Assembly: GCA_902628925.1 (NCBI GenBank)
Contig: CACOPA010000005.1
Location: 1 to 64,000, forward strand
Origin: an uncultured SAR86 cluster bacterium
GTDB lineage: Bacteria > Pseudomonadota > Gammaproteobacteria > Magnimaribacterales > D2472
DNA: 64,000 bases
Direction of reading: 5' to 3'
The notes under the pieces are model-generated. The model saw only the letters and a list, made by a program, of their open reading frames with translations, did not search any database and had not been told where the DNA came from. Below are positions 19,180-28,814 of the stretch, piece after piece; the stretch's first letter is position 1, and each line of letters opens with the position of its first letter. The position numbers and the translations under genes were made by a program.

Positions 19180-20358
19180 ATGTACACATATAAGACATTA
19201 AATGCTATTGCACCAGAGGGAACTGATGCCCTTGATGAGGCTGGTTTTAAAGTTGATGAAAATAATTTTGATGCTTTGGTCTTAAGAAGTCATAAGCTTT
19301 CAGTAGACGAGTTCTCAGATAACCTAAAGTGTATTGGTAGAGCAGGAGCTGGATATAATAATATTCCGGTTGATGAGGCAACTAAAAAAGGTATTGTTGT
19401 TTTTAATACACCAGGTGCTAATGCTAATGCTGTTAAAGAATTAGTCATTTGCGGTTTGTTATTAGCCTCAAGAGGCATTGTTCAGGGATCAGTATTTTCA
19501 TCAAGCCTTGAAAGCTCAGATGATAATACACTTAATCAATCCGTCGAAAAAGCCAAGAAAACCTTCAAAGGGAATGAAGTCCAGGGTAAAACTCTTGGAA
19601 TAATTGGTTTGGGGGCTATTGGATCTATGGTGGCTCAATCTGCAGCCAGTCTTGGCATGAAAATTATTGGTTACGATCCTCATATTTCTATTGATGCAGC
19701 ATGGAGGCTCCCATCTGATGTTGAAAAGGCAAGTTCAATACCAGCTTTGCTAAAAAAATCAGATTACGTCAGCATTCATGTTCCACTTATCGATGACACA
19801 AAAGATTTAATTGATAGTGATGCATTTATGGCTATGAAAAGTGGCACCAAGCTAATCAATCTTTCACGCGGGGGAATAGTGAACGATGAGCATGCCTTGC
19901 AAGCTTTAGAGAGTGGAGTCCTATCAGCCTATGTAACTGATTTTCCAAAAAAAGCCCTTATTCAGAGAAGCCAATCCAATGGAGACGTAATTTTATTGCC
20001 TCACTTAGGGGCTTCAACTCATGAGGCGGAAGTAAATTGCGCTTTTATGGCGGCTAACCAAATAAAGGACTATTTAGTCAATGGTAATGTAACTAATTCA
20101 GTTAATTTTCCGCCGATTACTTTAGAAAAATCGACCGGTAATAGGATTCTTGTAATCAACAAGAATGAACCTGGAATGATTGGACAAATTGCCGACAAAA
20201 TCGCTGATGAGGGCTATAACATTGAGGATATGTCAAATAAGAGTAGAGATGCCATAGCAATCAATCTTATTGATGTAGATAAGCCTGTAGATCAAAGTTC
20301 AGTTGATGCTCTCAGCCTAATCGATCATGTGCTTTTAGTCAGATCAATTACTCACTAG
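19180..20358 (+). CDS. serA: D-3-phosphoglycerate dehydrogenase
   Basis: First enzyme of serine synthesis, oxidising 3-phosphoglycerate. From ATG 19180 (MYTYKTLNAIAPEG) it is 392 residues; a GTG at 19135 would add 15 residues not expected in the family. Visible are GRAGAGYNNIPV, the NAD site GIIGLGAIGSMVAQ, the catalytic His in LLPHLGASTHEAE, and a C-terminal ACT regulatory domain (NRILVINKNEPGMIGQIAD onward). No serC or serB nearby. It converges with the gene at 20355, sharing CTAG. Confidence 0.92.
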   Translation: MYTYKTLNAIAPEGTDALDEAGFKVDENNFDALVLRSHKLSVDEFSDNLKCIGRAGAGYNNIPVDEATKKGIVVFNTPGANANAVKELVICGLLLASRGIVQGSVFSSSLESSDDNTLNQSVEKAKKTFKGNEVQGKTLGIIGLGAIGSMVAQSAASLGMKIIGYDPHISIDAAWRLPSDVEKASSIPALLKKSDYVSIHVPLIDDTKDLIDSDAFMAMKSGTKLINLSRGGIVNDEHALQALESGVLSAYVTDFPKKALIQRSQSNGDVILLPHLGASTHEAEVNCAFMAANQIKDYLVNGNVTNSVNFPPITLEKSTGNRILVINKNEPGMIGQIADKIADEGYNIEDMSNKSRDAIAINLIDVDKPVDQSSVDALSLIDHVLLVRSITH

Positions 20359-21449
20359 ACATAATTTTCAACAAAACTTTTATCAAACGGAACGATGGTA
20401 TCCATTTTGTTTTGTTCAAGCTTATTAACCCAATCAGGATCTGACAAGAGAGCTCTTCCAATTGCAATTAAATCAAATTCTTCAGCATGAAAAGAGTCAA
20501 ATAGTTTATCAAAGTCACTGATCTTTGTTTTGTCATCACCTGCATATAACCGAATAAAGTCTTTATTAAGACCAACACTACCAACCCCAATAACTGGTAT
20601 GTCAGTTATTCCTTTTACCAGAGATGCTAGTGATGAGTTATTTATCTCCGGTTCCCAAAATCTTCGCATACTTGTATGAAAAAAATCTGGCTTACTTTCA
20701 GAGAGACAATCAACAAATATTTTTAATTCATTTTCATTGAGAGCAAGTTTTGCATCATAGTCTTGTTGCTTCCATTGAGAGAAACGAATACCTACTGAAA
20801 AATCCTCTGTGGTTACATTTTGACAAGCTTGAATTATATCGCGGGCAAATTGAGTTCTCTTTTCAAGAGAGCCTCCATATTTATCCGATCTAACATTTGT
20901 ATCGGACCAAAAAAATTGATCAATCAAGTATCCATGTGCACCATGAATTTCAACACCATCAAATCCAAGCTCTTCACAAATTTTTGCATCTTCAGCATAA
21001 ATTGAAATCATTTCTTGAATGTCTTCAAGCGTCATTTCATAAGCTACCTTTTTATTAGCTCTAACTAGTCCGCTTGGAGTGTATCCAGGCACATCTTTAT
21101 TTTTATCAATACCTGGTTTTCTAATTCCTCCAACATGCCAAAGTTGACAAAATATTTTAGAGTCGTGTTTGTGAACCTCTTTAACAACTTGTGCCCACAT
21201 TTTTTTTGACTCACTTGAAGTTAGATTTGGAACATCGGGATAACCGCTTGAAGAAGGATGACTGACTTCTACCCCCTCAGTTAAGATCAAAGCAACACCA
21301 CCTTTGGCTCTTTTAGCATAATACTCTGGTGAATACTCAGAAGGGATACCATCGGGTGCAAAATTCCTTGTCATGGGCGCCATAACGAAACGATTCTTTA
21401 GCTCATGATTGTTGATAGAAAAGGGTGAAAATAACGATTTATTTGTCAT
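20355..21449 (-). CDS. NADH:flavin oxidoreductase, Old Yellow Enzyme family
   Basis: FMN-binding TIM barrel of 364 residues: LFSPFSINNHELKNRFVMAP at the N terminus, DGVEIHGAHGYLIDQFFW with substrate-binding histidines, and the C-terminal FMN phosphate segment DLIAIGRALLSDPDW. Such enzymes reduce activated alkenes or act as dienoyl-CoA reductases when fused to a reductase domain, which is absent here. Physiological substrate unknown. Transcribed away from the DnaA-box region. Confidence 0.88.
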   Translation of the reverse strand: MTNKSLFSPFSINNHELKNRFVMAPMTRNFAPDGIPSEYSPEYYAKRAKGGVALILTEGVEVSHPSSSGYPDVPNLTSSESKKMWAQVVKEVHKHDSKIFCQLWHVGGIRKPGIDKNKDVPGYTPSGLVRANKKVAYEMTLEDIQEMISIYAEDAKICEELGFDGVEIHGAHGYLIDQFFWSDTNVRSDKYGGSLEKRTQFARDIIQACQNVTTEDFSVGIRFSQWKQQDYDAKLALNENELKIFVDCLSESKPDFFHTSMRRFWEPEINNSSLASLVKGITDIPVIGVGSVGLNKDFIRLYAGDDKTKISDFDKLFDSFHAEEFDLIAIGRALLSDPDWVNKLEQNKMDTIVPFDKSFVENYV

Positions 21450-21629
21450 AAATATAAGTAAGTTTTATGGAATATATAAATAAAATTTATTGTAATTTAA
21501 TTTTTTTTCAATTAATACTTGCCCACAACGAAAAATAATGTTATTGAGAGGGTTGATTTTAGATACACAGCGATTGTTATATTATAATATATGATTCATA
21601 AGTATCTGTTTTAGGGTATTATTTTAATT

Positions 21630-21655
21630 ATTGATTACTTTTTAATCAATTTTTG
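21630..21655 (+). terminator. Hairpin with T tail
   Basis: ATTGATTA (21630-21637) pairs with TAATCAAT (21643-21650) around a 5-base loop and runs into TTTT. It resembles an intrinsic terminator, yet no + strand gene ends upstream of it. It may instead be part of an origin or an operator. Confidence 0.35.
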
Positions 21656-21697
21656 TAAATGTTACTGCAGTAACGCTTGAAATGATAGTAAGAAGAC

Positions 21698-21732
21698 TTA
21701 TCCATAACTTTATCCACAGATAATGTGGATAA
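21698..21732. promoter_or_regulatory. Cluster of three DnaA boxes
   Basis: TTATCCATA (21698-21706, one mismatch), TTATCCACA (21710-21718, perfect) and TGTGGATAA (21724-21732, perfect, inverted) lie within 35 bases. The last two face each other across 5 bases. The cluster ends 28 bases before ung. Confidence 0.7.
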
Positions 21733-21760
21733 GTTTTCAGGGTTTTTTTTGTAATTTTTT

Positions 21761-22435
21761 ATGTCAAAAATTGACTTAGATAAGACATGGCTTGAGGTTC
21801 TAGAAAATGAATTTTCAATGGACTATATGCAGCATATTAAAAGTAAATTAAGAGATCTTTCAAAAGCAGGTACGGCTGTTTGTCCGCACCCGAAAAATAT
21901 ATTTCGAGCATTGAATTTGACTCCCCTGCCAGAAGTTAAAATCGTTATTCTTGGACAAGACCCATACCATGGTATGGGTCAAGCTAATGGACTGGCCTTT
22001 TCGGTTTCGAATGACATCAAGCCACCGCCGTCTCTTCAAAATATTTTTAAGGAACTTAATAGCGATCTTGGAATTCAGGTACCCGAACATGGTATTTTGG
22101 ATGAATGGGCAAAAAGAGGTGTCTTGTTATTGAATGCAATTCTAACTGTGACATTAAATTCTCCCAACTCTCACAAGGATATCGGTTGGCAGATTTTTAC
22201 AGATAGAATTATTGAGCACTTAGGCTCAAAAGAAAAAATAGTTTTTATGTTGTGGGGGTCATATGCAAGATCCAAAAAAGGCTTAATTAACTTGGAAAAA
22301 AATTTAGTCTTAGAGGCACCGCATCCGTCTCCATTGTCAGCTCACAGAGGTTTCTTGGGAAGTAAACATTTTTCAAAGGCAAATGCTTATTTGAAAGAGA
22401 ATAATATTACCGAAATGGATTGGTCCTTATCCTAG
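21761..22435 (+). CDS. ung: Uracil-DNA glycosylase, family 1
   Basis: Excises uracil from DNA as the first step of base excision repair. The 224 residues contain the catalytic GQDPYHG (D67) and the C-terminal HPSPLSAHRGF loop (H188), the two signature motifs. Length matches the family (E. coli 229). No clear SD precedes the ATG; the leader is T-rich. It overlaps the convergent ygfZ by 9 bases. Confidence 0.96.
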   Translation: MSKIDLDKTWLEVLENEFSMDYMQHIKSKLRDLSKAGTAVCPHPKNIFRALNLTPLPEVKIVILGQDPYHGMGQANGLAFSVSNDIKPPPSLQNIFKELNSDLGIQVPEHGILDEWAKRGVLLLNAILTVTLNSPNSHKDIGWQIFTDRIIEHLGSKEKIVFMLWGSYARSKKGLINLEKNLVLEAPHPSPLSAHRGFLGSKHFSKANAYLKENNITEMDWSLS

Positions 22436-23143
22436 CGTGTAAAAGTAAAAATGATTATCGTAATTAAGAACTTCGCCAATAATTTTTTTTTCGGTTGGAG
22501 TTACCTTTGTTTTGTTAAGCTTTAGATTGATCTCTTTTTTACTTTTGTAATGAACACGAGCAATAATTTCTTGTCCTTTGAAACAACCTTTATTAAAACT
22601 GACCCTTGATTTATCGTAACCCAGTTCATGAGGCCTGTATTTCTTTGTGCAATCATCGTTTAAGAAAATATTTCCATTAAGGTAGTTACCAAGTTTCCAT
22701 TCACTGTAATTGAGGTGCTCTGCATTTTTTTCTTCTTGATGATAAATGTTTAAGCTAGCCTCTGCTTTGGTTTGTATAAAACTTATGGGGATTCCAGCAG
22801 TTTTCTTATTGCCAATAAATCCCAAGCAACTGATTTTAGTTTCCTTAAGAGATGTTTTGTAAAAAGGAAGCATGGGCTCCAGCTCAGCTTTAAAACATGC
22901 TGCTAACGAATTATGAATAATTATTGAAATCATTTCTTCTGCATTCAGGATTAAGAAATCAGCAATAACAAAGCCTTTTACATCACAAATTGCAGAAGGT
23001 TGAAAAAATGAAGAACCTGATTCATCAATGTCTGAGGTTATTTGGCCCTGCAGAAGCTTTTTTACTGCCTCTTTATCACCCTTAAAATCAATTTTTACAT
23101 AATCATTAAGATAAAATGTCTTGTTATCGAGTAGAGAATCCAT
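22427..23143 (-). CDS. ygfZ: Folate-binding protein YgfZ, shortened
   Basis: YgfZ proteins bind tetrahydrofolate and support repair or maturation of iron-sulfur enzymes and tRNA thiolation. The defining motif K-G-C-x-x-G-Q-E is present as KGCFKGQEIIARVHYKSK. At 238 residues it is shorter than E. coli YgfZ (326), lacking much of the C-terminal region. It is divergent from sdhE, a pairing also seen in Pseudomonas. Confidence 0.88.
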   Translation of the reverse strand: MDSLLDNKTFYLNDYVKIDFKGDKEAVKKLLQGQITSDIDESGSSFFQPSAICDVKGFVIADFLILNAEEMISIIIHNSLAACFKAELEPMLPFYKTSLKETKISCLGFIGNKKTAGIPISFIQTKAEASLNIYHQEEKNAEHLNYSEWKLGNYLNGNIFLNDDCTKKYRPHELGYDKSRVSFNKGCFKGQEIIARVHYKSKKEINLKLNKTKVTPTEKKIIGEVLNYDNHFYFYTLG

Positions 23144-23171
23144 ATTTCCATTATATTAGAGCAACAAATTT

Positions 23172-23420
23172 ATGACCAACAGAATCAGTCACATTAAATG
23201 GAAGTGTAGAAGGGGATTAAGGGAGCTTGATCTGCTATTACGCGAAATGGTCAGTCAGCACTTAGAAAAATTTGATTCGAATGAGCTTGACGAGTTGGAG
23301 AGGGTGCTTAAGTATGACGATCAATCCCTATTTGACTTTATATTTAAGGATATGCCTTTAGGTAATCAATCGCATGAATCATTTATTCTAAAATATATTA
23401 AAACTTATAAAAAAGATTGA
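23172..23420 (+). CDS. sdhE: Succinate dehydrogenase assembly factor SdhE
   Basis: Helps attach FAD covalently to the SdhA subunit of succinate dehydrogenase. The 82-residue protein has the family motif RGLRE (RGxxE) at about residues 15-19 and the helical segment ending LFDFIFKDMPLG. No sdh genes are in the window. It sits just before rpoE, where Pseudomonas carries nadB, which is missing here. Confidence 0.9.
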   Translation: MTNRISHIKWKCRRGLRELDLLLREMVSQHLEKFDSNELDELERVLKYDDQSLFDFIFKDMPLGNQSHESFILKYIKTYKKD

Positions 23421-23455
23421 ACTTTACTGAATTGTTTAAATCAAAGAGGAAATGA

Positions 23456-24010
23456 ATGCAAAACGAATCAGATAAAGTGCTCACGGATAGAATTCAAGCT
23501 GGAGACGCAGACGCATTCGAGGCGATGGTCATTCAGTATCAACCTAAATTAATTGCTTCTTTAGTAAAGTATACAAAGTCAGTTGAGCTATCTGAAGATA
23601 TTGCCCAGCAAACCTTTATCAAGGTTTGGCAGAAAATTGATACTTTCAGGGGCGATAGCGCGTTATTCACGTGGATCTACAGAATTGCTATTAATCTTGC
23701 TAAAAACACGTTTAATTCAAAGAATGTAAGAAATGATGGCATTACAGATAATCTTGAAAATATCGAGAGTTTGATTGCTTCTAACGAATCACCTGAGGCC
23801 TTTACTATCTCTATGTCGCTTAAAGCAGAGCTGGATAATTTCTTAAGAGAACTTCCAGTTGATTTAAAGACAGCTTTTTTATTGCGCGAAGATGAAGGCA
23901 AGTCATACGAACAGATAGCAACCATCATGGATTGTCCTGTAGGTACAGTGAGATCCCGTATTTTTCGTGCTCGGGAACTTATTTTAGAAAAATTTGGTGA
24001 GATCAATTAA
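23456..24010 (+). CDS. rpoE: RNA polymerase sigma-E factor (RpoE/AlgU)
   Basis: Extracytoplasmic-function sigma factor for envelope stress. Region 2 is seen in EDIAQQTFIKVWQKIDTFRGDSALFTWIYRIA and region 4 as LLREDEGKSYEQIATIMDC followed by PVGTVRSRIFRAREL; the pieces are quoted separately. The 184-residue length is close to E. coli RpoE (191). AGAGG precedes the ATG. Anti-sigma factor and DegP-type protease follow in the same operon, which supports the specific assignment. Confidence 0.93.
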   Translation: MQNESDKVLTDRIQAGDADAFEAMVIQYQPKLIASLVKYTKSVELSEDIAQQTFIKVWQKIDTFRGDSALFTWIYRIAINLAKNTFNSKNVRNDGITDNLENIESLIASNESPEAFTISMSLKAELDNFLRELPVDLKTAFLLREDEGKSYEQIATIMDCPVGTVRSRIFRARELILEKFGEIN

Positions 24011-24012
24011 TT

Positions 24013-24687
24013 ATGGAAAAGAAAAAAAACAAATTTGAAATGTTATCCGCTTATTTAGATGGTGAACTAAATGAAGCTGAATCTATTGAGATTTTTGAGA
24101 TGTTAAAATCAGACTCTGAGCTAAGACAAAGACTACAAAAATATTCATCTATTTCAGGGTTAATTAATTTGGATCTATCAGATGGAGCTGAAGCCTCTGA
24201 TGACCTTCTTGCAAGAATTTTCAAAATGCCCAAATCGTATGTTACCGGAATGGCTGCTACCGTTCTTATTGCTCTGCTAGTCGTAGGCAATAATTTAACT
24301 TTTGATCAAACTAACAATGAGATCATTGCAAACGCTGCCTCAAGTCAAGAGGCTCAAGATCACTTGAATAATATTGATGGTGCGCTGAATCAGCATGTAA
24401 TGAAAATTCTTGCAGCGGACAATTTAAATGTTGATTATCTGAATACAAATTTAGTACCTGTTGGGTATAATCAGGATCCGATCAAGCCATCTTATTTTTC
24501 AAACGGTAATAATAAGTTTAGGCTGCACATTGAAAATAACAATTTCGACCTTAAAACTGATAGATATTGGAACGTAAATAATGAATTAATTTATGTTCAC
24601 CCTATGAGAAATGGGCGATTGGCTACGATTTACGGAAAAATTGAGCTGCAAGAGGCAAAAGCATTTCTTGCTTACATTGATAGATAG
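24013..24687 (+). CDS. rseA: Sigma-E anti-sigma factor (RseA/MucA-like)
   Basis: Holds RpoE inactive at the inner membrane. The N-terminal domain (FEMLSAYLDGELNEAES) is the RseA/MucA sigma-binding region; a single membrane span lies at about 75-95 (TGMAATVLIALLVVG); the periplasmic part is 125 residues. It begins 2 bases after rpoE. rseB/mucB, which normally follows and guards the periplasmic domain, is absent, so release may depend on proteases alone or on an unlinked rseB. Confidence 0.85.
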   Translation: MEKKKNKFEMLSAYLDGELNEAESIEIFEMLKSDSELRQRLQKYSSISGLINLDLSDGAEASDDLLARIFKMPKSYVTGMAATVLIALLVVGNNLTFDQTNNEIIANAASSQEAQDHLNNIDGALNQHVMKILAADNLNVDYLNTNLVPVGYNQDPIKPSYFSNGNNKFRLHIENNNFDLKTDRYWNVNNELIYVHPMRNGRLATIYGKIELQEAKAFLAYIDR

Positions 24688-24698
24688 GAACTAAATAA

Positions 24699-26099
24699 AT
24701 GGAACTAAAAAAATACTTACTTGGTCTTACATTTTTTATTACATGTTTGGGAGTTACTCCAGTGCAAGCTGCGCTTCCAGAGAATATCAGTGAATTAGTC
24801 GAGACTTCAGCACCTGCAGTTGTCAATATTACATCAAAGAAAGAAGTAAGCATGCGGTCAAGAGAAAATCTTTTCGATGAATTTGAGCGCCGTTTTGGTA
24901 TCCCAAGAACTTTTCCTCAGGTTCCTCAACAACCTCAAACCAGAGAGGCGGTTTCTTATGGATCGGGTTTTATTTTTAAAGATCAATACCTATTAACAAA
25001 CTTTCATGTTGTTGAAGATGCAACAGAAATTATTGTTTCATTAAATGATAGAAGAGAGTTTTTGGCAGAAGTTGTAGGCGTTGATCCGCTATCCGACCTT
25101 GCCGTTTTAAAAATTGATGGCAAAAACTTGCCCAAAGTAAAAATTGGTAAAAGCGAAGACGTCAAAGTTGGTGATTGGGTTGTCGCAATTGGATCACCTT
25201 TTTCTTTTGACTTCTCTGTAACTGCAGGGATTATTTCCGCTAAGGGCAGAAGTATCCAAAATCAAAATATTGGAAACTATGTGCCATTCATACAAACTGA
25301 TGTCGCTATTAATCCAGGAAATTCTGGTGGTCCTTTATTTGATCTTGATGGTGAAGTAATTGGTATTAATGCACAAATCTATTCTAGGAGTGGGGGTTAT
25401 CAGGGCCTAGCTTTTGCAATTCCAATTGATGTTGCAATGGAAGTTGCAGATCAGTTAATTGATGATGGTATCGTGAAAAGAGGTTATCTAGGAGTTCGAG
25501 TTGCTGAAGTAGACAATGACCTTGCTCTTGCACTTGGCATGGATAAACCATTTGGAGCGCTAATTAATGATGTTGAGAAGGGTGAGTCCGCTGATAAAGG
25601 CGGTCTTTTACCCGGAGATGTAATTACAGAGTTTAATGGAAAAGAAATCAAGTTTAGTTCTGATCTTCCGCATGTGGTTGGTCGAATTAAACCTGGAACT
25701 CGTTCGCGAGCAAAAGTTATTAGAAGTGGTGAAAGTAAAACCTTAATTTTTTCATTGGGTGAATTACCCACCGATGAAAGATCCTTCATACCAGCAAAAG
25801 CTGAAGTGTCTTCAGATCCACTGGGACTGAGACTTGAGAATCTTAATGATGAAAATTCTCAAGCCAGTGATCCCCAAGAGGGAGTTGTTGTTACTAGAGT
25901 CACGTCCGGGTCTTCTGCTGCTGGTAAAATTATGCGTGGTGACATTATTACAGACGTTATTGTTTCTGGTGATCGAAAGCCCGTGATAGATATTGATAGC
26001 TTTGAAGAAATTGTGGATTCTTTATCATCTGGGGACAAGATAGCTTTAGTCGGCAGAAGATCAGGTAACAGATTCTTCGTTGCCATCACCGTTGACTAG
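24699..26099 (+). CDS. degP: Periplasmic Do/DegP-family serine protease (MucD-like)
   Basis: Degrades or refolds misfolded envelope proteins. Signal peptide at 1-25 (ends VQAALP), catalytic triad H103 (NFHVV), D133 (DPLSDLAVLK) and S209 (PGNSGGPL), then two PDZ domains (about 260-355 and 375-460). The 466 residues match Pseudomonas MucD. Position after rpoE-rseA supports membership of the envelope stress operon. Confidence 0.93.
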   Translation: MELKKYLLGLTFFITCLGVTPVQAALPENISELVETSAPAVVNITSKKEVSMRSRENLFDEFERRFGIPRTFPQVPQQPQTREAVSYGSGFIFKDQYLLTNFHVVEDATEIIVSLNDRREFLAEVVGVDPLSDLAVLKIDGKNLPKVKIGKSEDVKVGDWVVAIGSPFSFDFSVTAGIISAKGRSIQNQNIGNYVPFIQTDVAINPGNSGGPLFDLDGEVIGINAQIYSRSGGYQGLAFAIPIDVAMEVADQLIDDGIVKRGYLGVRVAEVDNDLALALGMDKPFGALINDVEKGESADKGGLLPGDVITEFNGKEIKFSSDLPHVVGRIKPGTRSRAKVIRSGESKTLIFSLGELPTDERSFIPAKAEVSSDPLGLRLENLNDENSQASDPQEGVVVTRVTSGSSAAGKIMRGDIITDVIVSGDRKPVIDIDSFEEIVDSLSSGDKIALVGRRSGNRFFVAITVD

Positions 26100-26143
26100 T
26101 TTCAGCTGTCTTTTCCTATAAAATAGTCACACAAATAAGTGTG
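26092..26143 (+). promoter_or_regulatory. Putative lepA promoter and start-proximal hairpin
   Basis: TTGACT (26092-26097) and TATAAA (26117-26122) are separated by 19 bases, somewhat long. A small hairpin CACAC-aaataa-GTGTG (26128-26143) ends two bases before the lepA ATG and leaves no Shine-Dalgarno. If the promoter is used, the leader would consist mainly of this hairpin. The -35 overlaps the end of degP. Confidence 0.35.
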
Positions 26144-26145
26144 CA

Positions 26146-27933
26146 ATGGAACATATAAGAAATTTTTCAATTATTGCCCATATTGATCATGGTAAATCGA
26201 CTCTGTCCGATAGGTTGATAGAGTACTGCGGCGGGCTTTCAAAAAGGGAGATGGCAGATCAAATCCTTGATACAATGGATATAGAGCGAGAGCGTGGTAT
26301 CACCATCAAAGCCCAAGCAGTAACACTTAACTATAAACATAAGGACACTGATTATCAGCTAAATTTCATTGATACGCCTGGACATGTTGATTTTTCATAT
26401 GAAGTTTCAAGATCTTTATATGCATGCGAGGGAGCTTTGTTGGTTGTGGATGGATCGCAAGGAGTTGAAGCGCAGACATTAGCAAATTGCTATACAGCAG
26501 TGGATCAAGATTTAGAGGTATTACCTGTTATCAATAAAATTGATCTTCCTCAAGCTGAACCCGATAGAGTTAAACAAGAAATAGAGGACATGATTGGACT
26601 TGATGCAATTGAAGCTCCAATGGTAAGTGCTAAAACAGGGCTTGGTATCGATGAGCTTTTATCATCATTAGTTGAGTCAATCCCACCACCTAAAGGCAAT
26701 CTTAATGGCTCGTTGAAATCTCTCATTATTGACTCATGGTTTGATAGTTATTTAGGAGTTGTCTCTCTTATCAAAATTATTGATGGATCGATACAAAAAG
26801 GTCAAAAGATTAAAATCTTTTCTACCGGCCAGACTTTTACGGTTGATCAAGTTGGAATCTTTACTCCTAAAAAGACTGAAATGGATCAATTAAGCGCTGG
26901 GCAGGTTGGTTATATGGTTGCAGGCATCAAAGATATTTATGGTGCTCCCGTTGGTGACACTATTATTGAATCAAAAGATGAATCCACATTACCGCTACCA
27001 GGATTTAAGAAAGTTCTTCCAAAAGTTTTCGCATCCTTGTTTACTGTTAACTCTGACGAGTATGAAAAATTCAGGGACGCCTTAGCAAAACTAACCCTTA
27101 ATGATTCCTCATTAGTGTATGAACCAGAAGTATCCGATGCGTTGGGCTTTGGTTTCCGCTGCGGATTTCTTGGAACACTCCACATGGAAGTTATTCGCGA
27201 AAGGCTTGAGCGGGAAAATGAAATCGAACTGATCTCAACAGCTCCTTCTGTGGAATATCAAGTTGAAAAAACAAATGGTGAAGTGGTAACTTGTGATAGT
27301 CCTTCGCAGCTTCCACCACCCAACGACATCAAAGAAATTCGCGAACCATTTGTTCAGGCAAACATACTGACACCAAAAGACTTTGTTGGAAACGTGATAA
27401 CACTTTGTACTGAAAAGAGAGGTATACAAAAGGATATGAATTATTTTGGTAATCAAGTATCTATTATTTTTGAGATCCCTTTGGCAGAAGTCATTATCGA
27501 TTTTTTTGATCGCTTAAAGTCATCGACCAAAGGCTTTGCTTCCATAGAGTATTCAATCAAAGATTTCAGATGTTCAGACTTAACTAAGCTGGATGTTCTA
27601 ATTAATAATTCTAAAGTGGATGCACTATCAATGATTATTCATAAATCCTTTGCTATAACACGTGGCAGAGAAATTGCTAAGAATTTGCAAAAACTCATTC
27701 CAAGACAAATGTTTGATGTCCCAATTCAGGTAGCTCTAGGTTCAAAAATTATTTCACGTGAAACCGTTAAAGCTCTCAGAAAAAACGTCACGGCTAAGTG
27801 TTACGGTGGTGATGTGACACGTAAAAAGAAACTTCTTGAAAAACAAAAAGAAGGAAAAAAGAAAATGAAGCAGCTTGGAAAAGTTTCGATTCCCCAAGAG
27901 GCTTTCTTAAATTACTTTAATACTGGGGAGTAG
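26146..27933 (+). CDS. lepA: Elongation factor 4 (LepA)
   Basis: Ribosome-bound GTPase related to EF-G. The 595 residues show G1 [10 protein letters not shown], switch [20 protein letters not shown], and the LepA-specific C-terminal domain ending [18 protein letters not shown]. Length is standard (E. coli 599). lepB follows after 2 bases as in most gammaproteobacteria. No SD is visible; see the hairpin at its start. Confidence 0.96.
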   Translation: MEHIRNFSIIAHIDHGKSTLSDRLIEYCGGLSKREMADQILDTMDIERERGITIKAQAVTLNYKHKDTDYQLNFIDTPGHVDFSYEVSRSLYACEGALLVVDGSQGVEAQTLANCYTAVDQDLEVLPVINKIDLPQAEPDRVKQEIEDMIGLDAIEAPMVSAKTGLGIDELLSSLVESIPPPKGNLNGSLKSLIIDSWFDSYLGVVSLIKIIDGSIQKGQKIKIFSTGQTFTVDQVGIFTPKKTEMDQLSAGQVGYMVAGIKDIYGAPVGDTIIESKDESTLPLPGFKKVLPKVFASLFTVNSDEYEKFRDALAKLTLNDSSLVYEPEVSDALGFGFRCGFLGTLHMEVIRERLERENEIELISTAPSVEYQVEKTNGEVVTCDSPSQLPPPNDIKEIREPFVQANILTPKDFVGNVITLCTEKRGIQKDMNYFGNQVSIIFEIPLAEVIIDFFDRLKSSTKGFASIEYSIKDFRCSDLTKLDVLINNSKVDALSMIIHKSFAITRGREIAKNLQKLIPRQMFDVPIQVALGSKIISRETVKALRKNVTAKCYGGDVTRKKKLLEKQKEGKKKMKQLGKVSIPQEAFLNYFNTGE

Positions 27934-27935
27934 CA

Positions 27936-28811
27936 ATGTATCAAGATCCACTATTTTTGATTGGGTTAATGGGCGCCATAGGCTGTATCGGTTGGTGGAT
28001 AATAGATAACCTAAGGGGTGAAGGCTCTGAGGAATTGGAGGAAAAACTCAATCGTATTGGATTAGTTTTTTCTGTGTTAATCATCTGGAGGCTTTTTGTT
28101 AATGCAGGTGACCTGGGGGTTTTATTATTCTTTGGCTCAATTATTTGTTTGTTAATTCTTTTGGTTGGGGTAGTTGCATCAAATTCTAGGCTTACAAAAA
28201 CAGGACGAAGTTGGTTCATACCAGTTTTTCTAATCTTCGCGCTGAGAACTTTTGCTTATGAGCCATTTCAAATTCCTTCAGGCTCAATGCTTCCTGGGCT
28301 TAAAGTGGGGGACTTTTTGTTGGTCAATAAACATGTTTATGGCTACAAGATTAACAGAATAGGCGAGCCCGCTATGGGCGGCAGGGATCCAGAGTATGGC
28401 GATGTAGTTGTGTTTGTACCGCCTCATGTTAATGCACCTTTTGTGAAGCGATTAATTGGCAAGCCCGGCGATGTGATCCGTTATCAAAATAAAAAATTAT
28501 ATGTAAATAATATTCCTCTAGATCAGCAGTTAATTAGTAGCAAACCTGGAGAATTAATTATTAAAGAAACTTTTGAAGAAACTTCGAGAATCATTCGTTT
28601 ACGAGAAACTGCTGCAGAATTTCCTTATGAGGTCACTGTACCTAGCGGGCATTATTTTGTCATGGGAGACAACAGAGATAATTCTTCTGATTCAAGGGTT
28701 TGGGGGTTTGTACCGCGCGAGAACTTTATGGGAACAGCCGAAGTCATTTGGGCTACTTGGGAATGTTGGTTATGTTTACCCTCTTTTGAGAGAGCAGGTA
28801 AGATAAAATAA
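27936..28811 (+). CDS. lepB: Signal peptidase I
   Basis: Membrane protease that removes Sec signal peptides. Three hydrophobic segments precede the catalytic domain (about 6-22, 43-80, 93-108). Catalytic S117 is in PSGSMLPGL and K171 in PFVKRLIGKPGD; GDNRDNSSDSR is the third family box. 291 residues (E. coli 324). Part of the lepA-lepB-rnc-era-recO run. Confidence 0.95.
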   Translation: MYQDPLFLIGLMGAIGCIGWWIIDNLRGEGSEELEEKLNRIGLVFSVLIIWRLFVNAGDLGVLLFFGSIICLLILLVGVVASNSRLTKTGRSWFIPVFLIFALRTFAYEPFQIPSGSMLPGLKVGDFLLVNKHVYGYKINRIGEPAMGGRDPEYGDVVVFVPPHVNAPFVKRLIGKPGDVIRYQNKKLYVNNIPLDQQLISSKPGELIIKETFEETSRIIRLRETAAEFPYEVTVPSGHYFVMGDNRDNSSDSRVWGFVPRENFMGTAEVIWATWECWLCLPSFERAGKIK

Positions 28812-28814
28812 AAC

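Larger units (their letters stand above)
21450..21760. other. AT-rich gene-free stretch with DnaA-box cluster; candidate origin
   Basis: This 311-base interval, one of the longest gaps in an otherwise packed window, carries no ORF. It has a strongly AT-rich left part (around 21480-21660, including TATTATAATATATGATTC), a hairpin with T tail, a 14-base palindrome at 21661-21674 (GTTACTGCAGTAAC), and a compact DnaA-box cluster at 21698-21732. AT-rich DNA next to clustered DnaA boxes is the layout of a replication origin, but dnaA, dnaN and mnmG are not visible here, so DnaA-regulated transcription of ung is an equal alternative. Confidence 0.4.
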
